Assembly (NCBI GenBank): GCA_045636705.1
Contig: JAZTYA010000030.1
Location: forward strand, 19,824 to 83,823
Source: SFWF01 sp045636705
Lineage (GTDB): Bacteria > Bacillota > Clostridia > Oscillospirales > Acutalibacteraceae
Direction of reading: 5' to 3'
DNA: 64,000 bases
Part shown: positions 32,232 to 41,476 of the stretch, one piece after another
How the letters are laid out: each line of letters starts with the position of its first letter
Position numbering within the stretch: the first letter of the stretch is position 1
Position numbers and translations under genes: made by a program
Notes under the pieces: model-generated
Databases searched by the model: none
Seen by the model: only the letters and a program-made list of their open reading frames with translations
What the model was told of the DNA's origin: nothing

Positions 32232-32993
32232 TTAAAAACACTTTTCAAGAATTTTTTCTACCGATAAATCGTTATCTTTTTCTAATCCTTCAAAAGCTTC
32301 AATAAAGCGATTTGTTGCGGTATTTAGCAACTCCTCACAATTATTTTTGTAAAAGTTCTGTAGTCCCGCAGTCAAGAAAAGCATTCTTGAAAGGGCTAGG
32401 TTTATTTCCTCTTTGTTTCCTGAAAGGTTTGCCTTTTTTAAATCTAAAAAGGCTTCATCAAGTCGGTCATCATCAAGAGGATTGGTTGGTTGAAATCCTG
32501 CCTTAACAGCACGCTTTTGAACCTTTGCTGCACGAAGCAGCGCAGGAAATGCAACAGGAACGCTTTTTAAGGTGTCCGAAGCTGTTTCTTGATGCTTCTC
32601 TTCCTTTTTGATTTTATCCCACATATCCAAGACCTGTTCGGAATTTTCTGCCGAACCGTTTCCGAAAACATGTGGATGCCTGATAATTAATTTACGGCAA
32701 ATACCGTCAACCACATCATCGTATGTAAAGTCGCCCTGTTCTTCAGCGATGGTCGAATGAAAGATAACCTGTAAAAGCACGTCCCCAAGTTCTTCACACA
32801 AAGCTTCATTATCCTCTAAATCGATAGCGTCAACCGCTTCATAGGTTTCCTCCAGCATATCGTTTCGAATTGTCTTGTGTGTCTGCTCCCTGTCCCAAGG
32901 GCAGCCCTCAGGCGAACGAAGCATTTTCATTATTTGGTTAAGTTGTTCAGTTGTGTACCTTTCATCGGGACCTAACATATTTATTTTTACCAT
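32232..32993 (-). CDS. mazG: MazG-family nucleoside triphosphate pyrophosphohydrolase
   Basis: A 253-residue house-cleaning enzyme hydrolysing (d)NTPs to monophosphates. Start at 32993 because AGGTG lies just upstream. Two MazG repeats: first with LRSPEGCPWDREQTHKTI, LEETYEAVDAI and EELGDVLLQVIFHS (metal-binding acidic residues), second with FLDLKKANLSGNKEEINLALSRMLF. CPWD is characteristic of full MazG. It opens the mazG-hup-rqcP-yabPQ-divIC cluster. Confidence 0.93.
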   Translation of the reverse strand: MVKINMLGPDERYTTEQLNQIMKMLRSPEGCPWDREQTHKTIRNDMLEETYEAVDAIDLEDNEALCEELGDVLLQVIFHSTIAEEQGDFTYDDVVDGICRKLIIRHPHVFGNGSAENSEQVLDMWDKIKKEEKHQETASDTLKSVPVAFPALLRAAKVQKRAVKAGFQPTNPLDDDRLDEAFLDLKKANLSGNKEEINLALSRMLFLTAGLQNFYKNNCEELLNTATNRFIEAFEGLEKDNDLSVEKILEKCF

Positions 32994-33050
32994 ATTTTGC
33001 ACCTAAAATCAACTGTTTTTTTACTATTTTGCATTATTTTTTTAAAAATT

Positions 33051-33087
33051 TAGGCTATTTTTTTAAAAAACACCTAAAAATAGCCTA
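33051..33087 (-). terminator. terminator of the recJ operon
   Basis: TAGGCTATTTTT and AAAAATAGCCTA form a 12-bp stem with a 13-base loop, just after the nucleosidase stop; a T run follows on the minus strand. Confidence 0.7.
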
Positions 33088-33094
33088 GTTTTAT

Positions 33095-33814
33095 TTACAT
33101 CCAGAAAATTTCTTTATCAAAAATGCCCTTTATTGCGCCAAAAAGCAGGTCTAACAGCACCGCTTCTTTTAGCTCGTTCATATCGGTGTAGCTTGTCGTA
33201 GCATCGTCTCCTGCGTCGTCGGAGATTCTACGAAGTGCTAAATATTTTATGTCGGCATTTTCACAAACATAGGCTACGGCCGCCGACTCCATATCGCAAG
33301 ACGTTGCGCCAAAACTGTTTTTAAGGAAATCTCTCTTTGCATTATCCGACACAAAGCTATCTCCGCTTACTGCAACGCCAACCTTAATTGCAGGATAGAT
33401 TTCTGTAAACAAATTTATAAGGTCACTATCGCCGTTGTAAATATAGTTTTGGAGTGGTTTTTGGCAAGGCTCATAACCTAGCGGGGTTAAATCAAAATCG
33501 TGTTCTATATATTTATCCCCTACTGTAAAGTCGTTTTTAGCGATTCCCGAAATTCCACCCGAAAGACCCGTATTTAAAATTATATCGCATTTTTCGGTTG
33601 CAAGGAAGGTTGCGGCGGCGGCAGCATTGGTCATACCTATTCCGCAAAGAATGGTGTGAACGACAATTTTTCTGTTATCCTTTGAAAATTCAAAGGTGTG
33701 GCCCTCTCGCTTATAAAAGTCACTTCTCTTAAAGCCTTCAAGGTGCATATCTCTTAATGGCGCATACTCACACTCGTCGGCTATTACAACGCCAATTTTA
33801 ATTAAATCCTTCAT
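33095..33814 (-). CDS. MTA/SAH nucleosidase family protein
   Basis: A 239-residue protein of the purine nucleoside phosphorylase/MTAN fold, expected to cleave the glycosidic bond of 5'-methylthioadenosine or S-adenosylhomocysteine. Seen: KIGVVIADECEYAPL, CGIGMTNAAAAATFLA, NTGLSGGI, CDMESAAVAYVC with the catalytic-site Glu, and RRISDDAGDDA with the conserved Asp. It is divergent from the classical Pfs sequence, so substrate preference is uncertain. Last gene of the recJ operon. Confidence 0.8.
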   Translation of the reverse strand: MKDLIKIGVVIADECEYAPLRDMHLEGFKRSDFYKREGHTFEFSKDNRKIVVHTILCGIGMTNAAAAATFLATEKCDIILNTGLSGGISGIAKNDFTVGDKYIEHDFDLTPLGYEPCQKPLQNYIYNGDSDLINLFTEIYPAIKVGVAVSGDSFVSDNAKRDFLKNSFGATSCDMESAAVAYVCENADIKYLALRRISDDAGDDATTSYTDMNELKEAVLLDLLFGAIKGIFDKEIFWM

Positions 33815-33819
33815 TTAAA

Positions 33820-34179
33820 TTATCCTACCTTTTGTCCGCATTTGCTGCAAAAGAGTGAATTCTTATCAATTGGTTCTCCGCAGTTTTTGCATCTGTTCTT
33901 GTTTTGGCTTTTTAAAAGTTCTGCCTTTGCGGTTTCTAAAGTTTCTAAGTTCTCGTTTATCTCGTCGATAATCGGTTGCACCGATTCCTTATCAAAATCG
34001 CCTTCGGATTTGAGCATACCAAAACAAGCCTTACCTAAAACCTCATAATTTTTATTAAGTTTTCCTTCAAGGGCATGTATATCCAACTTTTGCTTTTGGT
34101 TGTTAACAACCGTTTCGGTCTTACGATAAGCCGTCTCAAAAATGTCCTTTGCCTTTTCAAAAATATTATCTAAACTCAT
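33820..34179 (-). CDS. zinc-ribbon protein of unknown function
   Basis: A 119-residue protein. Residues 1-90 are helical and probably coiled (KAKDIFETAYRKTETVVNN, IIDEINENLETLETAKAELL). The C-terminus has one zinc ribbon, CKNCGEPIDKNSLFCSKCG. No membrane segment or enzyme motif. AAGGAG lies 11 bases before the ATG. Such proteins are common in clostridia without an assigned role. Confidence 0.75.
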   Translation of the reverse strand: MSLDNIFEKAKDIFETAYRKTETVVNNQKQKLDIHALEGKLNKNYEVLGKACFGMLKSEGDFDKESVQPIIDEINENLETLETAKAELLKSQNKNRCKNCGEPIDKNSLFCSKCGQKVG

Positions 34180-34208
34180 AAATCAAACACTCCTTAAAGA
34201 TTTATTTC

Positions 34209-35654
34209 TTAATATTCACGATAAAACTCTTCTATTCTTTCTTTTCTTTTTATCATTTCTTCGAAGCGGTCTATATACTCGTATGGGTATTTAAAATTAT
34301 AAATACGCTCAATATAATCGCCACCCGGTTCGCGAAGTTTGGTAACCGCTGAGGCGCCACAAGCTAAAATAGTATGGGTTTCATCCATAATAAAGACGTT
34401 ATAGAGTCCTTCAAATCCTTTTTTTGCATATCCTACGTTTTCAAGGTTGCCCACGGTTTTACTCTGCCTATACATATAATATGGCTTTATACCGTGTTTT
34501 GTAAGGGTTTTTCTTGCGTAGTTTACCATTTCTGCCGCAACCTTTCCCCTTTCTAATTCAGGAAAAGCCTTGTTTGCCGAAATGTTTGAAGCCTTCTTAA
34601 TAGACAAGGAATGAACCGTAACGTTTTCAGGGTCCAGTTCAATTATTTTATCTACTGTGTTTTTGAAGCTTTCCGGTGTTTCATCAGGCAAGCCTGCAAT
34701 AAGGTCGGTGTTTATGTTGTCAAATCCTATTTCTCTTGCGAGCATAAAAGCATCAAGTGTTTGAGCCGCAGTATGCTTTCTGCCTATATTTTGAAGTATT
34801 TCATCATTTAAGGTCTGAGGATTAATGCTTATCCTCGTAGCACCAAACTCTTTTATAACCTCTAATTTTTCGCGTGTTATAGCATCGGGTCTGCCCGCTT
34901 CTACGGTATATTCAAGAAGATTTGATAAATCAAAATTTTCGTTTATGGCTCCCATTACCTGCCTTAGTTCTAAAGGCTCAAGAGCAACCGGAGTTCCGCC
35001 TCCTATATACACCGTTTCAAGTTTTAAATTCAGTTTCTTTGAAATTTCAGCAGTAGCCTTAATTTCTTTACACAAAAGTTCGACATAAGGCTTAATAATT
35101 TTGTCTGCCTTATCGACCGAGTGTGAAACAAAGGAGCAGTAGGAACAACGGCTTGGGCAAAAGGGAATTGAAACATAAAGACTAAAAGAATCAAATCGGC
35201 TTTTTGTTACTATATTCTGCTCGGGTTCTTCGGTTTCCTTGCAAAGAGAGATTTTTTCTTCGCTTACAAAAAGTTTTTCTGAGAAGTACTCGTCGGTTTC
35301 TTCCGCGCCCTGACTTTTAAGCATTTTAGAATAAAGTTTAACAGGTCTTACCCCTGTTAAAAGTCCCCAAGGCGGAGTATAACCGGTAGCTTTTATAAAG
35401 CATTTGTAAAGACAAGAAGCAATAGCAAGTTCGGTTTCCTTATCACTACTAAAAGAGGCCGTTTTTTCCTCTACATAGCTTTTATCTTCTACGTAGAGTT
35501 CTGCTTTTACCCTGTCTTCAAAAAGGCTAGAGACGGCATAAACGCTATCCTTCTCTATATGGTCTAATATGACAATTTTTTCGTGTGGCAGAAAAATTCT
35601 GCAGAGTTTTTCCATTTCATAGTTAAAGCTATGATTTATATTACATAAATTCAT
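34209..35654 (-). CDS. hemZ: HemZ-like radical SAM coproporphyrinogen dehydrogenase family protein
   Basis: A 481-residue radical SAM protein. A 150-residue N-terminal domain (GYTPPWGLLTGVRPVKL is a HemZ hallmark) precedes the core with IPFCPSRCSYC (Cys166, Cys170, Cys173), VYIGGGTP and DLIAGLPDETPESF. HemZ is classed as an oxygen-independent coproporphyrinogen III oxidase, but clostridial members lacking haem synthesis make the true substrate doubtful. The ATG directly abuts the stop of the MBL gene. Confidence 0.88.
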   Translation of the reverse strand: MNLCNINHSFNYEMEKLCRIFLPHEKIVILDHIEKDSVYAVSSLFEDRVKAELYVEDKSYVEEKTASFSSDKETELAIASCLYKCFIKATGYTPPWGLLTGVRPVKLYSKMLKSQGAEETDEYFSEKLFVSEEKISLCKETEEPEQNIVTKSRFDSFSLYVSIPFCPSRCSYCSFVSHSVDKADKIIKPYVELLCKEIKATAEISKKLNLKLETVYIGGGTPVALEPLELRQVMGAINENFDLSNLLEYTVEAGRPDAITREKLEVIKEFGATRISINPQTLNDEILQNIGRKHTAAQTLDAFMLAREIGFDNINTDLIAGLPDETPESFKNTVDKIIELDPENVTVHSLSIKKASNISANKAFPELERGKVAAEMVNYARKTLTKHGIKPYYMYRQSKTVGNLENVGYAKKGFEGLYNVFIMDETHTILACGASAVTKLREPGGDYIERIYNFKYPYEYIDRFEEMIKRKERIEEFYREY

Positions 35655-36269
35655 TTATAATTCCTTTAAATACGGATTTATTCGCTTTTCTTTTCCTATT
35701 GTGGTAGGCTCGCCGTGTCCTGAATATACGGCTATATTATCATCAAGTAAGCTTAATTTTTTTAGTGAATTTTTTATTTCTTCAAAACTGCCGCCGGGAA
35801 AATCAGTTCTGCCTATTGAGTAGTTAAAAAGCGTATCTCCGCTTATTAGAACGTCTCCTATTAAGAAGCATGCGGAGCCTTTAGTATGACCCGGTGTATG
35901 CAAAACCTTAATCTTGGTTTTACCAAAGGTTAATTCTTCTTCATCGGTAAGGATAATATCCGCAGTAAAGGGTTCAGAATATATTGAAAAAACAGATGAA
36001 AGGTTAAGCTTTGGGTCTTTGGTAGCTATAGAATCAAGCTCGTGAATTGCAATTTTAGTTTTTGTAAGACGTCTTAACTCTTCTGCTCCTTTAATGTGGT
36101 CAAAATGAGCGTGTGTTAAAAGAATGAGTTTTTCTTTCTTTGCAAGCTTTAAAAACTCAACCATTTCTTTTGTGCATTCGGCAGGGTCAACAACTATTCT
36201 TACGTCATCGTTTTCTAAAAAATAGGAATTCGTTTGAACCGCGCCTAAAATTTGTCTGTCAATTTGCAT
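35655..36269 (-). CDS. MBL-fold metallo-hydrolase (glyoxalase II-like)
   Basis: A 204-residue metallo-beta-lactamase-fold hydrolase. Metal motif THAHFDH (52-58), later histidine in LHTPGHTKGS, aspartate in LISGDTLFN and final YSGHGEPT. The compact size matches YqgX-type hydroxyacylglutathione hydrolase-like proteins. The thioester substrate is unknown. Lies between dtd and hemZ in the same operon, a common clostridial arrangement. Confidence 0.9.
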   Translation of the reverse strand: MQIDRQILGAVQTNSYFLENDDVRIVVDPAECTKEMVEFLKLAKKEKLILLTHAHFDHIKGAEELRRLTKTKIAIHELDSIATKDPKLNLSSVFSIYSEPFTADIILTDEEELTFGKTKIKVLHTPGHTKGSACFLIGDVLISGDTLFNYSIGRTDFPGGSFEEIKNSLKKLSLLDDNIAVYSGHGEPTTIGKEKRINPYLKEL

Positions 36270-36722
36270 TTATTTGCTCCAAATACTAGTATCTAAGAAA
36301 ATGGTAACAGGGCCGTCGTTTAAGGACCAAACCTTCATATCTGCGCCAAACTCTCCCGTCGCTACAAAGAAGCCTTGGCTTTCCATTTCTTTAGTGAAAT
36401 ATTCGTAAAGTTCTTTTGCCTCTTTGGGTGGCATAGCAGGGTCAAAAGAAGGTCTTGAACCCCTTTTCATATCACCGTAAAGGGTAAAGTTTGAAATTAT
36501 AAGCAAACTGCCGCCGACATCCTTTACCGATAGGTTCATTTTGTCGTTTTCATCCGAAAAGATGCGCATTGAAGCAATCTTTTTAGCAAGTATATCGGCG
36601 TCGGCTTTGGTGTCTTCCTTTCCTACACCCAAAAGGATAAGAAGGCCCTTACCTATTTCGCCCTTTACCTTTTCGTCTATGCTAACACTAGCCTCTGTTA
36701 CTCTTTGAATTACTGCTCTCAT
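36270..36722 (-). CDS. dtd: D-aminoacyl-tRNA deacylase
   Basis: A 150-residue proofreading enzyme that hydrolyses D-aminoacyl-tRNA and glycyl-tRNA(Ala). Family signatures: MRAVIQRVTEASVSID at the N-terminus, ISNFTLYGDMKRGSRPSF with the SQxxLx-type site (here SNFTLYGD) and the C-terminal NDGPVTIFLD (cross-subunit Gly-Pro motif region). Its start overlaps the relA stop by one base. Confidence 0.93.
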   Translation of the reverse strand: MRAVIQRVTEASVSIDEKVKGEIGKGLLILLGVGKEDTKADADILAKKIASMRIFSDENDKMNLSVKDVGGSLLIISNFTLYGDMKRGSRPSFDPAMPPKEAKELYEYFTKEMESQGFFVATGEFGADMKVWSLNDGPVTIFLDTSIWSK

Positions 36723-38932
36723 TATTTGTTCATTCTTTCTACGCTAAATACGCCTTCAAGCTTTTTAAGCTTGGCTATAATGCTTCTTAAATGTTCAACG
36801 CTTGCGGTTGAAACGGTAACGCTTATTTCACAGTTGCCACCCTTTAAAACTCTGGCGTTTGCGGCATGAAGTCCTACGCGCATATTGAAAAGCACCTGCG
36901 TAATATCGGCCAAAAGTCCATCGCGGTCTACGCCTATTATCTGGATAGCCGCAGTAAAGTCTGCCGATTTAACCGAGTCAATCCAATGAGCCGAAATCCA
37001 TCTGCCTGCTTCGGCGGTATTATTTAAATTCTTCGGAACGTTAACACAGTCTTTTTTATGAATTGACACACCGTGTCCTCTTGTAATAAAGCCGATGATA
37101 TCATCGCCCGGAAGAGGTGCGCAACATTTTGAAAGCTTGATAAGACAGTTGTCAATTCCCTCGACAATAACACCTTCGTGTGAACGCGGTGTATGCTTTT
37201 GGATATACTCTTCAAGGTTTGTTTCCTTGGAAGAGTTAACCAAACGGACGTAATCCTCCTTGATTCTCGGCATAAGCTTTTCAAGAGAAATACCGCCATA
37301 GCCGATTGAGGCATAAAGCTCGTCAAGATTTGCCTGCTTTTGTTTCTTAGCAAGGTCTAAAAGGAAATTATTCATTTCATCTTCAGGAAGAATAATTGAA
37401 GCTCGTCTAAACTCTGTTTCAAGGGCAGCCTTACCTGTTTCAACGTTTTCTTCACGGCGTTCCTTTTTGAACCAGGAACGGATTTTAGCCTTTGCAGAGC
37501 TTGTAACGGCAATATTAAGCCAATCTCGAGAAGGCCCTCTGCCTGCCTGATTTGTAGTTAAAATTTCGATAACTTCGCCGGTTGTAACGATATGGTTTAT
37601 GGGAACTATTTTACCGTCAACCTTTGCGCCTACCATTCGAACACCTACAGCGGAGTGAATGGCAAAAGCAAAGTCGATTACGGTTGAGCCTGCAGGAAGA
37701 TTTATAACGTCGCCCTTAGGTGTTACGGCAAAGACGTCCTCTTGGGAAAGGTCAATTTTTATGCTTCTGATAAGGTCGTTTTGTTCTTCGCCGTCACTCT
37801 CAAGAATTTGTCTAATCCAAGCCAAGTTGACATCCATTGAATTGTCGTGCTTTGTAATGCCTTCTTTGTACTTCCAATGCGCCGCGATACCGAACTCGGC
37901 CGTGTGGTGCATATCGAAGGTTCTAATCTGTATTTCAAAGGGAACGGCTTCTCTTCCTAAAACGGTGGTATGAAGCGACTGATACATATTTGGCTTAGGT
38001 GTTGAAATATAGTCCTTAAAACGACCCGGAATAGGTCTGAACATATCGTGAATTATACCGAGAACGTTATAACAGTCGGTTACCGTTTCGGTAATTACTC
38101 TAACTGCGTATACGTCGTAAATTTCGTCGAAATCCTTTCCCTGAAGGAACATTTTACGGTAAATTCCCGGAATAGATTTTACACGAGACTGTAACGCAAA
38201 CTGCACCTTTGGCATTTCTTCTTTTAAGCGGTTTTCAATTCTCTCTCTTAAAATGCTAAAGGTAGATTCACGGAAGGTTTCTCTTTCTTTAAGCAGGTTT
38301 TCTATTTCGCTGTAAGCAATAGGGTCCAAAAGCTGAATTGAACGGTCCTCAAGTTCATCCTTAATCGCACTGATACCGAGTCTGTGCGCTATGGGTGCAT
38401 AAACCTCGATGGTTTCAAGCGCTTTATCCCTCTGCTTTTGGTCGGGTAAAGACTCGATAGTGCGAAGATTGTGAAGTCTGTCGGCTAGTTTAATGATTAT
38501 CACACGGATATCCTTACCCATTGCAATAAGCATCTTACGAAGCGACTCGGTCTGTTGCTGTTCGCGAGAGGTGTACTGAATTTTATTAATTTTGGTAACA
38601 CCGTCAACCAAAAGAGCAACGTCTGCGCCGAACTTTGACTTGATTTCCTCGATTTTTATATCGGTGTCCTCTACAACGTCGTGTAAAAGGGCTGCGGCAA
38701 TAGACTCGGAATCCATACCAAGTCCTACAATAATTTTTGCAACGTTAAAGGGATGTATATAAAACTCCTCTTTAGATTTGCGGAACTGGCCGTTATGCGC
38801 CGAAACGCAAACCTCGAACGCCTTTCTTATAAGCGGAACGTCATAATTATCGTTCTGCTCGTTCATAAGACTTAAAAGACCATCAAAATCTTCTTCGTGC
38901 TTCTTAGTTAGTTTGAATTCCAATCTATTCAC
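36722..38932 (-). CDS. relA: bifunctional (p)ppGpp synthetase/hydrolase
   Basis: A 736-residue long RelA/SpoT homologue controlling the stringent response. Hydrolase HD domain about 40-190 (HNGQFRKSKEEFYIHP, LLHDVVEDTD with His84-Asp85), synthetase about 230-360 (YDVYAVRVITET, KPNMYQSLHTTV, EFGIAAHWKYKEG), TGS about 395-455 (VFAVTPKGDVINLP) and a C-terminal zinc-finger/ACT region (CCAPLPGDDIIGF, DRDGLLADITQVL). All hydrolase metal ligands appear present, so it should both make and degrade ppGpp. Overlaps recJ by eight bases. Confidence 0.96.
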   Translation of the reverse strand: MNRLEFKLTKKHEEDFDGLLSLMNEQNDNYDVPLIRKAFEVCVSAHNGQFRKSKEEFYIHPFNVAKIIVGLGMDSESIAAALLHDVVEDTDIKIEEIKSKFGADVALLVDGVTKINKIQYTSREQQQTESLRKMLIAMGKDIRVIIIKLADRLHNLRTIESLPDQKQRDKALETIEVYAPIAHRLGISAIKDELEDRSIQLLDPIAYSEIENLLKERETFRESTFSILRERIENRLKEEMPKVQFALQSRVKSIPGIYRKMFLQGKDFDEIYDVYAVRVITETVTDCYNVLGIIHDMFRPIPGRFKDYISTPKPNMYQSLHTTVLGREAVPFEIQIRTFDMHHTAEFGIAAHWKYKEGITKHDNSMDVNLAWIRQILESDGEEQNDLIRSIKIDLSQEDVFAVTPKGDVINLPAGSTVIDFAFAIHSAVGVRMVGAKVDGKIVPINHIVTTGEVIEILTTNQAGRGPSRDWLNIAVTSSAKAKIRSWFKKERREENVETGKAALETEFRRASIILPEDEMNNFLLDLAKKQKQANLDELYASIGYGGISLEKLMPRIKEDYVRLVNSSKETNLEEYIQKHTPRSHEGVIVEGIDNCLIKLSKCCAPLPGDDIIGFITRGHGVSIHKKDCVNVPKNLNNTAEAGRWISAHWIDSVKSADFTAAIQIIGVDRDGLLADITQVLFNMRVGLHAANARVLKGGNCEISVTVSTASVEHLRSIIAKLKKLEGVFSVERMNK

Positions 38933-40937
38933 CTCGCAATCTTTTTAAGGTTAAAGCATCATCTAGGTTTACCTTTTGTGACGGGTTTACCTTTAAAAAC
39001 GGTATGCCATTATTTTCGAGAATCGATAAAATATTAAGGTCTAATAATGCTTCTACTGATAATTTTGTTTTGGCAAACCCTATTGTATTAAGTTTTTTTG
39101 CAATCAACTTATCCATGGATAAAGGTCCGCTTAAAAGGGTTTTGTAAATATCTGCAACCTCTTGTCTTTCAGGCGTAATCGGACCAAAGTCACGGATAAC
39201 GCCCGACTTAAAGTCTTCATAAATTTCAATATCGGTAAAAAGTTTTTCTTCGTTAATGCCAGAGCATCTTATATCCTTAATATTGACGGTTAGGTTAGGT
39301 TCTCCTTGAAAACTGCCTACGTCAAGGGCTACAGCGATATCAAGTGTCTGTCCAACCTCAAAGGGAAAAGCTTCCCTTGTCATACTGAAAAGCATAGCCG
39401 AAAAGAAGGTGTCTTCACGAGAAAATTCAAGCCTTAAATGCTTGCCCTGTCCTACGGGATTTATTCTGTTTAACGTAAGACCGAAAACACCAAAAATCGG
39501 AGCAGGGTTGCCTGAGCCGAAGGGCTCAAGTTCCTTTATTTCATCGGTTAATGAGAGGTCCAAGGCTTTAGGGTTAAGCTTGCAGTCAAGTTGCAAACAA
39601 GGAAAGACCTTATCTATTTTTGAGGCATATTCGTTTAATGCTTTTCTAAAGTTGTCTATATCGTAGCGGTCCAAGGTAACGCCTGCCGCCATTTCGTGTC
39701 CGCCGTATTTTGTAAGATAATAGGAACACTCATAAATCGCATTGTATATGGAAAAGCCCGAAACACTTCTTGCAGAGCCGTTTGCAACGTTTTCCTCAAC
39801 CGATAAAACAATTACCGGTCTGCCGTACTTTTCAACAAGTCTTGCGGCAACTATTCCAATAACGCCGCTATGCCAGTTTTCTCCATCAACCACGATTACA
39901 CGGTTGTTGTTATAACCATTTTTCTCGATTTGAAGAACCGCTTCTTCCATTATTTGTTTTTCTATTGACTGTCTTCTTATGTTTTCACTGTTTAAAGCGG
40001 CGGCAAGTCCGTGGGCAACCTCGTCATCCTCGGTTATAAGAAGCTCAAGTCCTCTTTTAGCATCTCCCATTCTGCCTGCGGCATTTAGCCTTGGAGAAAG
40101 CATAAAGGCAACCTTACCTGCGGTTATTGAATATATATCGCAGCCTGCCTCGTTTAATAGGGCATTTACACCAATTCTATTTCCCTCGGCTATAAGGTTT
40201 AAGCCGCACTTAACAACCGAGCGGTTATCCTCTACTAAAGGCATAACGTCGGCAATAGTACCGATTGCTACTAAATCGCCATACTCATATAACATTTCCT
40301 CGGGGTCCTTACCCTCAAGAGCGCATACAAGTTTAAACGCAACAAAGGCGCCGCAGATTTCCTTAAACTCGCTAAAGTCATCCTCTCTATGCGGGTCAAC
40401 AACGGCATCGGCTTTTGGCAAATCTCCTGACGGTAAATGGTGGTCGGTAACAACAACCTTAATGCCGTTTTCCTTTGCATATTCAACCTCACGATGACAA
40501 GAAATTCCGTTATCGACAGTAATTATAAGGCTAACATTCTGTTCTATAAATTTATCAATGGCAAAAATGTTCATACCATATCCGTCTTTTACACGGTCGG
40601 GTATTTCGTAAATTACCTTGGCTCCCCTGTTTTTAAGATATGTATAAAGAATAGCGGTAGCGGTTATGCCATCTACATCGTAATCGCCAAAAATAGCTAT
40701 AGTTTCATCGTTATAAATAGCATCCGAAATAACATCTACTGCCTTTTCCATATCGGCAAGTTCAAAAGGGTCGCCTATCATTACTTCATCGGATAAAAGA
40801 AGGTCGAGTTCGGCAAAGTCGGTATAGCCTCTGCCTGTTGCAATTAATGCTACAAAAGGAGAAATATCGCACTCTTCCGCAATTCTTGCAGAAAGGTTTT
40901 TATCAACAGGATTTACACTCCATTTTTTAAATTGCAC
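38925..40937 (-). CDS. recJ: single-stranded-DNA-specific exonuclease RecJ
   Basis: A 670-residue 5'-3' exonuclease of the DHH family used in recombination and mismatch repair. DHH motifs: IFGDYDVDGITA (Asp residues about 85-89), VDNGIS, VVVTDHHLPSG (DHH 165-167), VDPHR; DHHA1 domain with HSGVIGIVAARL and GSARSVSGF, KYGGHEMAAG; then an OB-fold domain. The start is GTG with GGGGG upstream. Its C-terminal part is shorter than in Bacillus RecJ (786 residues). In many Firmicutes apt lies between recJ and relA; it is missing here. Confidence 0.95.
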   Translation of the reverse strand: MQFKKWSVNPVDKNLSARIAEECDISPFVALIATGRGYTDFAELDLLLSDEVMIGDPFELADMEKAVDVISDAIYNDETIAIFGDYDVDGITATAILYTYLKNRGAKVIYEIPDRVKDGYGMNIFAIDKFIEQNVSLIITVDNGISCHREVEYAKENGIKVVVTDHHLPSGDLPKADAVVDPHREDDFSEFKEICGAFVAFKLVCALEGKDPEEMLYEYGDLVAIGTIADVMPLVEDNRSVVKCGLNLIAEGNRIGVNALLNEAGCDIYSITAGKVAFMLSPRLNAAGRMGDAKRGLELLITEDDEVAHGLAAALNSENIRRQSIEKQIMEEAVLQIEKNGYNNNRVIVVDGENWHSGVIGIVAARLVEKYGRPVIVLSVEENVANGSARSVSGFSIYNAIYECSYYLTKYGGHEMAAGVTLDRYDIDNFRKALNEYASKIDKVFPCLQLDCKLNPKALDLSLTDEIKELEPFGSGNPAPIFGVFGLTLNRINPVGQGKHLRLEFSREDTFFSAMLFSMTREAFPFEVGQTLDIAVALDVGSFQGEPNLTVNIKDIRCSGINEEKLFTDIEIYEDFKSGVIRDFGPITPERQEVADIYKTLLSGPLSMDKLIAKKLNTIGFAKTKLSVEALLDLNILSILENNGIPFLKVNPSQKVNLDDALTLKRLRGE

Positions 40938-40970
40938 TTTTCTCGCCCCCTTATATATTTACTCATAATA

Positions 40971-40999
40971 ATTATATCAAACAATATTTATTATTGCAA
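40971..40999 (-). promoter_or_regulatory. sigma-A promoter of the recJ operon
   Basis: TTGCAA (40994-40999) and TATAAT (40971-40976) on the minus strand with a 17-base spacer, 33 bases before the GTG start. Confidence 0.6.
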
Positions 41000-41045
41000 T
41001 AAAAAATATGTGTAAAAACGGGCTTATTAGGTGGTTTTTATAAGA

Positions 41046-41075
41046 AAAATCCGCAAGGGAAACCTTGCGGATTTT
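41046..41075 (-). terminator. terminator of the toxin-barstar unit
   Basis: AAAATCCGCAAGG and CCTTGCGGATTTT form a perfect 13-bp stem with a GAAA loop; T residues follow on the minus strand. It separates the barstar gene from the recJ promoter. Confidence 0.85.
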
Positions 41076-41108
41076 AAGTTTTTAAACATTGTTTAATGTT
41101 TGCTTTTC

Positions 41109-41426
41109 CTATGATATTATTTTATAGATGAAGTTAGTTTCTATAGAGTTAACCCTATCAAACACTCTTAACATTATTTTGCACTCTTCTTGCAACTTTT
41201 CATCCAACAAATTAAAGTTGTGAAGTTCAACAATATATTTTTTGTCATCAAATAAATATCTAAGGCAATCCCAGAGTGCATCCCAATTTTCTCCATAATA
41301 TTCGGGCAATCCAAACTTTTCTTTAAGCATTAAGTGAATTTCGCCTAATGTTTTACATTTAGAAAAATCTAATATTATAGGATTTTCGGTTATTTCTTTA
41401 AATGCATGATAATCGTTATTGTTCAC
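41109..41426 (-). CDS. barstar-family ribonuclease inhibitor (copy 1, toxin-linked)
   Basis: A 105-residue barstar-like immunity protein, expected to block the barnase-type RNase encoded just upstream by plugging its active site with an acidic helix. Seen: PIILDFSKCKTLGEIHLMLKEKFG then YYGENWDALWDCL, the barstar binding-helix signature, and VELHNF. The start is GTG with AGGAGG 6 bases upstream. The gap to the toxin stop is ten bases, so both are translated from one message. Very close to copy 2 in its first 40 residues and last eight, but different between. Confidence 0.9.
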   Translation of the reverse strand: MNNNDYHAFKEITENPIILDFSKCKTLGEIHLMLKEKFGLPEYYGENWDALWDCLRYLFDDKKYIVELHNFNLLDEKLQEECKIMLRVFDRVNSIETNFIYKIIS

Positions 41427-41476
41427 TTTAATCCTCCTATACTATTTCAAAAAAAGTTTTATAATGGTCGTATGTT
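41311..41476. repeat. duplicated barstar-start / toxin-end segment (copy A)
   Basis: About 166 bases covering the toxin C-terminal codons, the ribosome site and the first third of the barstar gene match 42379-42544 with about five differences counted by eye. A second identical block of 38 bases (41100-41137 and 42165-42202) covers the barstar 3' end. The stretch between the blocks has diverged. Confidence 0.85.
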